Part shown: positions 8,236 to 16,654 of the stretch, piece by piece
How positions within the stretch are numbered: position 1 is the first letter of the stretch
Layout of the letters: every line of letters starts with the position of its first letter
From: Balneolales bacterium
Lineage (GTDB): Bacteria > Bacteroidota > Rhodothermia > Balneolales > Balneolaceae
NCBI GenBank assembly: GCA_030830725.1
Contig: JAURMN010000137.1
Location: forward strand, 1-28,986
DNA: 28,986 nt
Direction of reading: 5' to 3'
The notes under the pieces: model-generated
Told to the model about the DNA's origin: nothing
The model's input: only the letters and a program-made list of their open reading frames with translations
The model's database searches: none
Translations under genes and position numbers: made by a program

Positions 8236-8266
8236 GAAACCGGGTTTGTCACCCACCACCATGCGA

Positions 8267-9304
8267 TCATTTTTTAAGCGATAGTCCGTCTCGGTTTTTA
8301 TCCATCCACAACAGTAATGGCGAGGTGATTAGGATAATCAAAACCGTCACACCATGGGTAACCGTGGCAAATGTAAGACCGTCTACCAGTGGAATACCAT
8401 ACAATTGATATAAAGCTTGCTGCACAAACAGGTGATACGTTCCGATACCGGCCGGAGTCGGAATTATAATTCCGATGGAGGAGATCATGGTCACGATGGT
8501 GGCCTCTTTCAGGCTGAGTCCATAGACAGGTCCAAAATCGAGCATTCCGAAGGGCACCAGCATCATCAAAATATAACAGATCCAGATCAGCAGGCTATAC
8601 CCGATAAAAAGAGGCCAGTTGGGCACGTAGCGAATGGATTGAATGCCGGTTGAAAAGGATTCGATGAGGTCGAAAATCTTGCGAAGCAGACGCATAAAAA
8701 GAGGGATATCTTGGAGGCTTGCATCGGGCGGAGTGATGAAGCGTTCCGACAGCGCCCGGCTGAAGCGAAAGAGGAGGGTCAGGCCGAGTGGGAGGGCAAT
8801 CGTGGCCAACGCAATTCCCAACAATAAACCAGAAGGAAGGGAGTCTCGCCCAAAAATCCCAGAGAGGAGTTCTGGATCACCAACCAGCGTGAAGACCACA
8901 AAATAAAAGAGCAAGATCAGAAACAGTAAGTCAACCAGGCGCTCCAACAGAATAGTTCCGATCATCATACCGCTGCTGACATCCATTTTACGGGCTACAT
9001 ATACCGGGCGTGACACTTCTCCCAGTCTTGGAAACACCAGATTCATAAAATATCCCAGCATTACCCCACAGAAAAGAGTCAGATTTGAGGGTTGGATTTG
9101 TTCTCGCGCCAGTAGCAAATCCCAACGCAAGGCCCGCAAGAAATGGCTGAACAGGGTAAGAGGTACAAACAAGAACAGCCATCCAAGACGGACACTTCGA
9201 ATCTGTTCAAGGACATCCGCTGCATCAATCTCCATAAGAGATACCCAGATAAAAAAGACTGCAATCAGGAGTGAGGCGGCGATTTGAAGGATTTTTTTGA
9301 CCAA
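8267..9304 (-). CDS. Flippase-like membrane protein (LPG synthase TM / UPF0104 family)
   Basis: This 345-residue protein is almost wholly hydrophobic with about eight membrane helices and short charged loops. It matches the lysylphosphatidylglycerol-synthetase-type membrane domain (UPF0104, AglD/YbhN-like). Supporting stretches are LFLFVPLTLFSHFLRALRWD after the second helix, FPRLGEVSRPVYVARK in the middle, and IPTPAGIGTYHLFVQQAL near the end. The family is thought to move lipid-linked molecules across the inner membrane; no catalytic lysyl-transferase domain is attached. The only sensible start is TTG at 9304, since no ATG or GTG lies in frame between the lolA stop and the first helix. It follows lolA by 38 bp and closes the gcvT-comB-ftsK-lolA operon. 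Its substrate cannot be inferred. Confidence 0.85.
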   Translation of the reverse strand: MVKKILQIAASLLIAVFFIWVSLMEIDAADVLEQIRSVRLGWLFLFVPLTLFSHFLRALRWDLLLAREQIQPSNLTLFCGVMLGYFMNLVFPRLGEVSRPVYVARKMDVSSGMMIGTILLERLVDLLFLILLFYFVVFTLVGDPELLSGIFGRDSLPSGLLLGIALATIALPLGLTLLFRFSRALSERFITPPDASLQDIPLFMRLLRKIFDLIESFSTGIQSIRYVPNWPLFIGYSLLIWICYILMMLVPFGMLDFGPVYGLSLKEATIVTMISSIGIIIPTPAGIGTYHLFVQQALYQLYGIPLVDGLTFATVTHGVTVLIILITSPLLLWMDKNRDGLSLKK

Positions 9305-9342
9305 TGGAAGAGTAGAAAGAGTTAGAATTCTACGAATGAGAC

Positions 9343-10119
9343 TCAGTTTTTGCGGAGATCCACTACTTCCGCGGTAACGGGAACTTCAATTGAAAAATAC
9401 TCGGCACTCCCGTCTTGGGGACCACAGGGTTCAGTCACACATGACCGAACCCATTTCACAGTTGTAAACTGCATATGGATGACATTGTTTACCTGATCTA
9501 CAGCACGAATAAACAGAGGATCTTGCCGGGAATCCAGCACCAAGACCAGTTCTGGAAGTGCAGCATAAGAATCCTCGGACTTCATTCGAACCGATGTACT
9601 ATTTCGGGGTTGAGCCGCCGTTACAAAGTCGAGTTTGAGTCTCGTGAGCTCTTCACGGGTGTAGCCAAATTCGCTCAATGTTCCATGCCCTGGAAGAGGA
9701 TCCCGTCCGGATATTTCGGTAATTGTGACATCTGATTTTCCAACCCCAAAGAGCTTAGCAGGAGCGAAATCATCCTCTTCAGCCACATAGTCGGAGATCA
9801 CAAGGCGTTGTTGAGCGGGATCCCATAATGAGGAAACGGAATCTTCCACCAGCAGGATTCGTTCGGCCGTCTCCACTTTATATCGGTTAAGACCGATCCA
9901 CGCTCGTCCCTGAAGTTCTGAATAATCTCCCGTAAACGAATCGACAAATAAGGATCTGAACTCGACCTGTAAAATGTCGTCCTGCTTAGTAATGCGGTTT
10001 TGAATTTGCTCCAGAGCCAAGCTTTGTGAGAAGGCAATCTCCGTGGGGGCTCCACACAAGGATACCGATAAAAAGATGGCCAAACCGAGCGGAAAGAGCC
10101 TGAAAAAGGCCGTTTTCAT
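9343..10119 (-). CDS. lolA: LolA-family outer-membrane lipoprotein carrier
   Basis: LolA shuttles lipoproteins from the LolCDE release complex through the periplasm to the outer membrane. From the ATG at 10119 the protein has 258 residues: a signal peptide (about 1-32, ending IAFSQS), then a mostly beta fold with the LolA layout, including LQVEFRSLFVDSFTG, LQGRAWIGLNRYKVE and WDPAQQRLVISDY. It is longer than E. coli LolA, with an added C-terminal region containing two cysteines in VRSCVTEPCGP that could form a disulphide. A GTG at 10158 directly after the ftsK TGA would add 13 residues ahead of the signal peptide; I prefer the ATG. The position just after ftsK is conserved in many bacteria and supports the assignment. 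Confidence 0.85.
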   Translation of the reverse strand: MKTAFFRLFPLGLAIFLSVSLCGAPTEIAFSQSLALEQIQNRITKQDDILQVEFRSLFVDSFTGDYSELQGRAWIGLNRYKVETAERILLVEDSVSSLWDPAQQRLVISDYVAEEDDFAPAKLFGVGKSDVTITEISGRDPLPGHGTLSEFGYTREELTRLKLDFVTAAQPRNSTSVRMKSEDSYAALPELVLVLDSRQDPLFIRAVDQVNNVIHMQFTTVKWVRSCVTEPCGPQDGSAEYFSIEVPVTAEVVDLRKN

Positions 10120-10158
10120 GGACAACAATAAGCGCGATAATTCAGCTTTAGTGTTCAC

Positions 10159-12765
10159 TCACACTCCGATTTCGTCGAAGATATGCTGGAGTTCTTCTTC
10201 CGTCTGAATCAAGACTTCACGCGCCGAACTTCCCTGATAGGGGCCTACAACCCCGGCGCTGAATAATTGATCAATCAGTCGACCTGCCCGATTATATCCC
10301 ACTTTAAGCTTACGCTGCAATAGGGAAACGGATCCCTGTTGATGAAGCAAAACGACTTTGGCGGCTTCTTTAAAGAGATCATCAATATCATCCAACGATC
10401 CCGCTTCGGAGCCTTCTTCCTCTACTTTTGGTAACAGGAAGGGTTGATTATACCCTTTTTGATTTTGGATAAACCCGGCAATACGTTCTACCTCTTCGGT
10501 AGAGACAAAGGCATTTTGAACCCGAGTCATCCCGGCTCCACTACTAAAGAGCATATCTCCTTTCCCGACCAATTCATCCGCCCCGCCCATATCCAAAATG
10601 GTTCTCGAGTCCACTTTACTGGCCACTTGATAGGCAATCCTCGCCGGGAAATTGGCTTTAATGGTTCCCGTAATCACGTTTACGGATGGACGCTGAGTGG
10701 CAATCACGAGATGGATTCCAACAGCACGTGCCAACTGAGCTATCCGAGCGATCGGTTCTTCAATTTGACGCCCAGCTGTAATCATTAAATCGGCCAACTC
10801 ATCGATTAACACGACGATGTAGGGAAGATGACGATGTCCCAGTTCATCCTCTAGTAATCCCGTTTTAAATTTCTTGTTGTAGGCTTTAATATCCCGAACG
10901 GCTGCCATTTTGAGGAGCTCATAGCGATCATCCATCTCCGCCGTCACACTTGTGAGGGTTTCCAGCGCCTTGGAGGTATCCGTTACGACTGGTTCTTCGG
11001 CGTCCGGCAAATAGGCGAGATAATGATGTTGAATGTTTCGGAACAGGGATAATTCGATCTTTTTAGGATCAATCATCACAAATTTGAGATTGTCAGGGTG
11101 GACCTTGTAAAGAAGTGAGGTAATAATGGTATTGATCCCCACCGATTTCCCGGCACCGGTGGCACCGGCCATGAGTAGGTGAGGCAGTTTCGCCAGATCC
11201 ACCATAAAGACTTCATTATCGATGGTTTTCCCAAACACCACAGGAAGATCCATGTCGGTCTCCACAAATTTTTTGGTGTCAATAAGAGAGCGGATATAGA
11301 CCATCTGCCGATGACGGTTTGGAACTTCAATCCCGACCGCATTTTTTCCGGGGATCGGAGCAATAATCCGGATTCCCAACGAAGCCGTCGCCATTTTCAG
11401 GTCATTGGCATAGCTTTGAATACGACTGATTTTGACATGATCCTCGGGATAGAGCTCATAAAGGGTAACGGTCGGCCCGATGATCGCTTTCGTAGTAGAT
11501 TTTCCATCTTCTCGTTTCTTGACCGCGATTTTATGCTGCTCAAGTTTATCCTCGATCGTCTTGATATTACGACGGATTTCCTCCTCGTCGATCACCATCT
11601 CCTGCACATCTCCTTCTTCGAGGAGATCTTTGGGTGGGAATTGATAACGAAACGCGGTCTGTTCTCCGGCATTCTCCCGATTTTGTCGATCAAGATCTCT
11701 CCGTCCGGCGGCCTCATCTCCCTGTCCAACAATGATTTCAATATCCGGGGCGTCCGTTTCATCGAGGGGTTGTGACGCCCAATCTGATTCGCCGTCCCCT
11801 GCACTTTCTGATCCACCTGCTGATGTGCCTTCGGTTACCGAGGGGTTCCAAGCCGGGGTTTCTGTCCGTATCGCATCCTCCTCTATATCCAACTCATCAG
11901 CATCTCCGGCCATGATTTGCGATCCCAACCCGAACGTAGAAGCGGCCGGTTTGGGTCGATTTACCACAATCGAGTCTTCATACGTTTCAGCCAGGGAATG
12001 CTGTTTTTCCTCCTCTTGAGCACGTTGCTTCTGTTCTTTTTCGAGCGCTCGTTTTTCTGCATTTTGTTCCCGCTTGTCCGCCCATTCTTCACTCCATTCC
12101 TGGAATTTCATTTTCAAGCCATGAATCCAGCGTTGCACCCGGTCCAGTGTTCCCTGTAAGTCTGCATCGAGAAGTAACACGCCCGTGATCACGGACAAGA
12201 GAAACACAATCACACCCGAGCCGACGTTGCCTGTAATAAGGGATAACATCCGCGACAATGCAATTCCCGCATTTCCAGCCCAAGCTGTTGAATAGGGTTC
12301 GGCTTGAATGTAAAGCCATCCACTGGCCATGGAAAAGATCACCATCGACCAGAGAAACATCGCCCCCCTCCACAGGTATCTCTGAATCGGGATCCGTCTT
12401 AATAACGTCCATCCAACCCCTCCCATAATCACAGGGATCAGAATACTGAAGTATCCGAATAACGTGTATACAAAAAATTGTGAGGTCAGGGCTCCAACCG
12501 GCCCGAGCCAGTTTTTGGCCAACAAGGCAGGACTTTTTTCGAAGGAAAGAATGTGACGAAAGCTTAACGATTGAACATTGGCGTAATCGGAAGCATGATA
12601 GGAAAGGATGCTCAACCCGATTAGTACAGCCACGGACATCATGAGCAAGCCGAGCAATTCCAAACCCGTGGCATCAGGCCCAAAAATAATCTGCCTGAAG
12701 CCGTTTCCGGAGGACCCGGCACCGCCTTTAGTTTTGGAACGAGTAGATCGAGTGCGACTGGACAT
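10159..12765 (-). CDS. ftsK: DNA translocase FtsK
   Basis: This 868-residue protein has the full FtsK/SpoIIIE architecture. Residues about 35-215 hold four to five membrane helices that anchor it at the division septum. Residues about 215-370 form a charged, partly coiled linker rich in Glu and Lys. The RecA-like motor follows, with Walker A GATGAGKS at 534-541 and Walker B IVVLIDE at 650-656. TQRPSVNVITGTIKANFPAR follows near 690. The last ~70 residues are the winged-helix gamma domain that reads chromosome-orienting sequences and contacts XerD. It pumps chromosome dimers apart at division. The ATG lies 5 bp after the comB stop and the gene is followed without spacing by the lolA region. No defect is seen. 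The linker is short compared with E. coli FtsK but normal for most phyla. Confidence 0.97.
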   Translation of the reverse strand: MSSRTRSTRSKTKGGAGSSGNGFRQIIFGPDATGLELLGLLMMSVAVLIGLSILSYHASDYANVQSLSFRHILSFEKSPALLAKNWLGPVGALTSQFFVYTLFGYFSILIPVIMGGVGWTLLRRIPIQRYLWRGAMFLWSMVIFSMASGWLYIQAEPYSTAWAGNAGIALSRMLSLITGNVGSGVIVFLLSVITGVLLLDADLQGTLDRVQRWIHGLKMKFQEWSEEWADKREQNAEKRALEKEQKQRAQEEEKQHSLAETYEDSIVVNRPKPAASTFGLGSQIMAGDADELDIEEDAIRTETPAWNPSVTEGTSAGGSESAGDGESDWASQPLDETDAPDIEIIVGQGDEAAGRRDLDRQNRENAGEQTAFRYQFPPKDLLEEGDVQEMVIDEEEIRRNIKTIEDKLEQHKIAVKKREDGKSTTKAIIGPTVTLYELYPEDHVKISRIQSYANDLKMATASLGIRIIAPIPGKNAVGIEVPNRHRQMVYIRSLIDTKKFVETDMDLPVVFGKTIDNEVFMVDLAKLPHLLMAGATGAGKSVGINTIITSLLYKVHPDNLKFVMIDPKKIELSLFRNIQHHYLAYLPDAEEPVVTDTSKALETLTSVTAEMDDRYELLKMAAVRDIKAYNKKFKTGLLEDELGHRHLPYIVVLIDELADLMITAGRQIEEPIARIAQLARAVGIHLVIATQRPSVNVITGTIKANFPARIAYQVASKVDSRTILDMGGADELVGKGDMLFSSGAGMTRVQNAFVSTEEVERIAGFIQNQKGYNQPFLLPKVEEEGSEAGSLDDIDDLFKEAAKVVLLHQQGSVSLLQRKLKVGYNRAGRLIDQLFSAGVVGPYQGSSAREVLIQTEEELQHIFDEIGV

Positions 12766-12770
12766 GGTGA

Positions 12771-13505
12771 CTATTTTTCTAGCCTGATCATTCCCTCTTT
12801 AAACACAGGCACCACAGAAAATAGATCCAACGATGAGCAATATTTCATCTCTTTCGCATCAACCACACCTTTTAAACGACGAGCATGGTCAGATTTGAGA
12901 ATTGCTCCCTCAATCGAATCTTTGTGCTGCCAATAGAGTGACAGAACCATTTTAACCGAATCGTGTAGTGTTTCTGAAGCACGCTTTTTCCCAAGCAGAT
13001 GGTGACTCAAATACCCGGCAAAAAGGGAGTCCTCAAGGGAGGATCTTCCCTTCCAACCCGAACATACCAACAGAACAGGTAACTCCTCCCGGCTCAAAGC
13101 TTGTAAGGTGGCAGACGCATTCAGGAACCCTGCAATATACATTTTTTTGGCAGGTTTAGCTTTTTCAATGGCGTGGGTTCCATTCGTAGTGGTCATAATG
13201 AGTCGTTTTCCGGTAACGACTTTGGGCGTACAGCTCATTGGCGAATTCCCAATATCAAACCCCTGAATGGTCAATCCGTTCCGCTCACCGCAGGTCAGAA
13301 CGGAGTTTCGATCGAGTGTGGCCGCCAGGCGTTGTGCCTGCTCCATCTCGTACACCGGATAAATCGCATCGGCTCCGTTTGCAAGAGCGGTAATCATCGT
13401 GCTGGATGCCCTTAGAATATCAATAATGACGACTTGTTTACCCCGCACACGCGCGTCGTCCACTTCGTGAGCGGTCAGGGCTACATCTATATCTTCTGGT
13501 TTCAT
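12771..13505 (-). CDS. comB: 2-phosphosulfolactate phosphatase (ComB family)
   Basis: ComB proteins are Mg-dependent phosphatases that hydrolyse 2-phospho-3-sulfolactate to sulfolactate, a step of coenzyme M synthesis in methanogens and of sulfolactate formation in some bacteria. The 244-residue protein carries all family blocks: IDILRASSTM at 28-37, CGER at 72-75, GFDIGNSP at 82-89, TTTNGT at 105-110 and SLEDSLFAG at 156-164. The ATG overlaps the gcvT stop in an ATGA arrangement (13505-13502), so translation is probably coupled. No ComA-like phosphosulfolactate synthase is in the window, so the actual substrate is open. A sulfonate used for osmotic balance or a sulfonolipid precursor are guesses. 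Family identity is firm, physiological role is not. Confidence 0.88.
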   Translation of the reverse strand: MKPEDIDVALTAHEVDDARVRGKQVVIIDILRASSTMITALANGADAIYPVYEMEQAQRLAATLDRNSVLTCGERNGLTIQGFDIGNSPMSCTPKVVTGKRLIMTTTNGTHAIEKAKPAKKMYIAGFLNASATLQALSREELPVLLVCSGWKGRSSLEDSLFAGYLSHHLLGKKRASETLHDSVKMVLSLYWQHKDSIEGAILKSDHARRLKGVVDAKEMKYCSSLDLFSVVPVFKEGMIRLEK

Positions 13506-14596
13506 GAAGTCTTCTTCTTATAAAAGGGTGGACGAGCGATGAGTGCGGGGACGTGTTGGTCACGAATTCCGATAAAAATCTGTTTTCCAGGTGTAAAATC
13601 GGTCCCTTCAACAAAAGCCATCCCAATGCCCATTTCTGTCATAATGGATAAAGATCCACTTGTAACAGATCCAATTTCGAGGCCATTTTCATCAAAAACA
13701 GGATATCCCTGCCGTGGAATTTTCCGAGCTTCTGTCATGTGAAAGCCTACCACCATTCGTCTTAAGCCTGCTTCTTTTTGCTTCTGCAAGGCATCACGCC
13801 CCACGAAATGGGATTTTGTTAATTTTGTCAACCATCCTAATCGGCCCTCAAGCGCGGTAATGCGGTCATTGAGATCATTGCCATACAGCGCATATCCCAT
13901 TTCGAGGCGAAGTGTATCTCTGGCTCCAAGGCCGGCTGGGACAGCGCCTGCACGGACGAGTGCATCCCAGATCACGGAGGGATCTGCTTTTTTTGTGTCG
14001 ATATAGAGTTCAAACCCTTTTTCCCCCGTATATCCCGTAGCGGATAGGATAATCTCTTTTTCATGGGCCACATCACCTAATTGGAAACCATAATAGGGGA
14101 TGGCTTCGAGATCGGTATCCGTCAGTTTCTGCAGTAAAGTCACGGAATCAGGTCCCTGAAGAGCAATAAGGGCAAAATCCTCAGAACAATTTTCGAGGGT
14201 TGCCCCCGCCTGATTGTGAGACTTAATCCAGTTCCAGTCCTTTTCAATATTGGAGGCATTAACCACAAGCATATACTCCTCATTGCCCAAGCAGTACACA
14301 ATCAGATCATCTACCACGCCTCCATCCGGATAACACATTGCCGAATACTGAGCTTTGCCCGGAGTCAGTACAGAGGCGTCATTAATCGTGACATAATTAA
14401 TTAGTTCGAGCGCCTTTGGTCCCGATACAAAAAATTCTCCCATGTGAGAAACGTCAAAAATTCCGACGGCGTTACGGACAGCAAGATGTTCGGTTCGGAT
14501 CCCTTCGTATTGAACGGGCATTTCAAACCCGCCAAAATCAATTAATTTCGCGCCCAACGCGACATGCCGGGAATGAAGAGATGTTTTCTTTAGCAT
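13502..14596 (-). CDS. gcvT: Aminomethyltransferase, glycine cleavage T protein
   Basis: GcvT transfers the aminomethyl carbon from lipoylated H protein to tetrahydrofolate and releases ammonia. The 364-residue protein has the normal length. It shows FGGFEMPVQY near 21, GIFDVSHMGEF near 45, YPDGGVVDDLIVY near 89-101, where the Asp pair contains the family's essential aspartate, and NASNIEKDWNW near 113. ALQGP and GARDTLRLEMGYALYGND follow in the second half. The ATG at 14596 is well placed and has no ribosome site. It opens the operon gcvT-comB-ftsK-lolA-flippase. The other glycine cleavage genes (gcvP, gcvH) are not nearby. I looked for a glycine riboswitch in the 144 bp leader and saw none. 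Confidence 0.96.
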   Translation of the reverse strand: MLKKTSLHSRHVALGAKLIDFGGFEMPVQYEGIRTEHLAVRNAVGIFDVSHMGEFFVSGPKALELINYVTINDASVLTPGKAQYSAMCYPDGGVVDDLIVYCLGNEEYMLVVNASNIEKDWNWIKSHNQAGATLENCSEDFALIALQGPDSVTLLQKLTDTDLEAIPYYGFQLGDVAHEKEIILSATGYTGEKGFELYIDTKKADPSVIWDALVRAGAVPAGLGARDTLRLEMGYALYGNDLNDRITALEGRLGWLTKLTKSHFVGRDALQKQKEAGLRRMVVGFHMTEARKIPRQGYPVFDENGLEIGSVTSGSLSIMTEMGIGMAFVEGTDFTPGKQIFIGIRDQHVPALIARPPFYKKKTS

Positions 14597-14740
14597 TCGT
14601 GGAAAATAAACATTTTGCAGGTCAAAGGCATGGTACGAAAGGAGGAAAAACCTGTCTCGTTCTTACCTTTTTTCAAAATACCCAGCCCATGAATTCGTAT
14701 TTTTAGAAAAATCAGCTTAAACCCAGACCCGAATTACGTT

Positions 14741-15931
14741 ATGTCTTCATCCGGCTCCCCATTGAATAAGGAACAAATACGTTCGGCATTAATGCATGTG
14801 ATGCATCCTGTTGAAGGTCTCGATCTGATCAGCCTTGAGATGATCCAGGATCTCATTGTACAGGAAAAATATGTCAGCTTCACGCTGGAGATGCCGGCTA
14901 AAAATGATGAATTAGCCCGAGAATTATCTGCACGTGCCACCGCGGCCATCAAGAAGTTTGTAGATGCGGATGCCGTGGTAGATATCACGGTGGGAATTAA
15001 TCTTTCAGCTGCCCGCCGACGCGAACAGGTCTCTGCAGATAGTCAGGAGCCGAAGGGTCACCATCATCATGCGCCGTCCGCGTCGGATTCAGCAATGGGA
15101 CAGGATACCTTTCAACCCTTAGCCGGGGTAAAACATATTCTTGCAGTGGCTTCCGGTAAAGGCGGTGTCGGAAAATCTACCGTAGCTTCCAATCTGGCTG
15201 TAGCCTTGGCTGCCACCGGCGCAAAAGTGGGTTTGATGGACACGGACATCTACGGACCAAGCGTTCCCACGATGTTTGATGTGCACGAGCGGCCGTCTAT
15301 TACAACACAGCGTAAACTCGTTCCGATCGAAAAATATGGGGTTAAGTTAGTCTCGATGGGATTTTTGGTGGATCCTGACCAGGCCATGATCTGGCGTGGT
15401 CCGATGGTGACAAGTGCCGTGAAACAGTTTATGCAGGAAGTAGAGTGGGGAGAACTCGATTATATGGTTCTCGATCTGCCACCCGGAACCGGAGATATTC
15501 AGTTGACAATTGTGCAATCGGTCCCACTTACCGGTGCGGTGATTGTCTCTACGCCTCAAACGGTAGCCTTGGATGATGCTCGTAAAGGAGTGGCAATGTT
15601 TCAAAAAGTAAGGGTTCCTGTGCTGGGAGTTGTTGAAAACATGGCCTGGTTTTCACCGCCAGATACGCCGGAGAAGAAATATTACCTCTTTGGAAAACAT
15701 GGAGCACGGAAAATGGCCGAGCGATTGGAAGTTCCGTTTTTGGGAGAAATCCCATTAGTAGAAGCGATTCGAGAAGGTGGCGACAAAGGACGTCCAGTGG
15801 TGTTGGAAGATCCACAATCCCTTCAGGCGCAGGCCTTTAAAGCGGTGGCGGATCGGATATTGCAGTCCGTGGAAGCCCAGGATGCTTCGGGAGTTTCCCA
15901 AAAGCCGATTGAAATTAGCATTCGGCCGTAA
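14741..15931 (+). CDS. mrp: Mrp/ApbC-family P-loop ATPase, cysteine-free
   Basis: The 396-residue protein has an N-terminal MIP18/DUF59-type domain (about 8-90), a polar linker with a natural HHHH run at 107-110, and a Mrp/NBP35 ATPase domain. The deviant Walker A GKGGVGKS is at 139-146. DTDIYGPSVPTMF (about 168-180), LDLPPGTGD (245-252) and STPQTVALDDARKG follow. Mrp proteins load or carry iron-sulphur clusters. In most of them a CxxC pair follows ENM in the last third. Here ENMAWFSPPDTPEKKYYLFG (299-318) has no cysteine and the whole protein contains none. Bacteroidota Mrp proteins commonly look like this, so it is likely a lineage form rather than damage. It is divergent from gcvT across 144 bp and runs into the flavoprotein gene 27 bp downstream. 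Confidence 0.94.
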   Translation: MSSSGSPLNKEQIRSALMHVMHPVEGLDLISLEMIQDLIVQEKYVSFTLEMPAKNDELARELSARATAAIKKFVDADAVVDITVGINLSAARRREQVSADSQEPKGHHHHAPSASDSAMGQDTFQPLAGVKHILAVASGKGGVGKSTVASNLAVALAATGAKVGLMDTDIYGPSVPTMFDVHERPSITTQRKLVPIEKYGVKLVSMGFLVDPDQAMIWRGPMVTSAVKQFMQEVEWGELDYMVLDLPPGTGDIQLTIVQSVPLTGAVIVSTPQTVALDDARKGVAMFQKVRVPVLGVVENMAWFSPPDTPEKKYYLFGKHGARKMAERLEVPFLGEIPLVEAIREGGDKGRPVVLEDPQSLQAQAFKAVADRILQSVEAQDASGVSQKPIEISIRP

Positions 15932-15958
15932 ACCGCTCATTTAAACGGGGATAAAGGA

Positions 15959-16609
15959 ATGCAAAGCTTACAATTTCAGCGCCGTTCGGAAGATGAGATG
16001 ATGGAGGCATCGCGCATTTTTTATGAGGAATTAAAGCAACGAAGATCCGTTCGTGATTTTTCTTCAGAACCAATTCCTCGTCAGGTATTAGAAAAGTGTC
16101 TGATGGCGGCTGGCACGGCTCCTAATGGGGCAAACCTTCAGCCTTGGACCTTTGTTGTGGTGGAAGATCTGGAGATAAAAAAACAGATACGGCTCGCAGC
16201 GGAAGCGGAAGAGCGTGAGTTCTATGCAGGCCGCGCTAATCAGGAATGGCTTTCGGATCTGGCGCCATTGGGTACCCATGCAGAAAAACCATTTCTCGAA
16301 AAGGCACCGGTTCTCATTGCTCTATTTACCCAAAACTGGGGTTTAGACGTGCACGGAAATCGTAAACAACATTACTATGTAAAAGAATCGGTAGGCATTG
16401 CCTGTGGGTTCTTGATTGCCGCCCTCCATCATGCAGGTCTTGCCACCTTGACCCATACGCCGAGCCCGATGAAATTTTTGTCAGATATCTTGGAAAGACC
16501 GGAAAATGAAAAACCATTCCTCTTGCTTGTGACCGGGTATCCTTCCATCGATGCTAAAGTGCCGGTGATTGAAAAAAAGAAACCCGAACAGTTTATTATT
16601 TGGAAATGA
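15959..16609 (+). CDS. Nitroreductase-fold flavoprotein resembling iodotyrosine deiodinase
   Basis: A 216-residue FMN protein of the nitroreductase superfamily. RRSVRDFSSEPIPR (28-41) and APNGANLQPWTFVVVED (54-70) are the phosphate and flavin contact blocks, followed by SVGIACGFLIAALHHAGL (144-161). Compared with my memory of animal iodotyrosine deiodinase, the alignment runs almost without gaps from RRSVR to the end. It includes the lid region where Glu85, Tyr89 and Lys110 match the Glu/Tyr/Lys trio that grips the amino-acid part of iodotyrosine. This suggests reductive dehalogenation of halotyrosines, but a general nitro- or quinone reductase remains possible. The start at 15959 has AAAGGA directly in front, too close for a normal ribosome site; Met14 or Met15 are alternatives. 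It is convergent with tyrA. Confidence 0.85.
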   Translation: MQSLQFQRRSEDEMMEASRIFYEELKQRRSVRDFSSEPIPRQVLEKCLMAAGTAPNGANLQPWTFVVVEDLEIKKQIRLAAEAEEREFYAGRANQEWLSDLAPLGTHAEKPFLEKAPVLIALFTQNWGLDVHGNRKQHYYVKESVGIACGFLIAALHHAGLATLTHTPSPMKFLSDILERPENEKPFLLLVTGYPSIDAKVPVIEKKKPEQFIIWK

Positions 16610-16654
16610 AAAGGTGGTGATGAAAAAGAGAGCCCCATCACGCAGCCAATCCCA

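Noticed and set aside
11179..11775. A 198-codon plus-strand frame inside ftsK
   Set aside because: It is antisense to the FtsK linker and motor, which have strong motifs; the frame has none.
14597..14740. Possible glycine riboswitch before gcvT
   Set aside because: I looked for the paired aptamer pattern in the 144 bp divergent region and found no matching helices or conserved loops.
15059..15070. HHHH run in Mrp as a possible cloning tag
   Set aside because: It sits in a natural polar linker between the two domains, not at a terminus, and nothing else suggests an engineered sequence.
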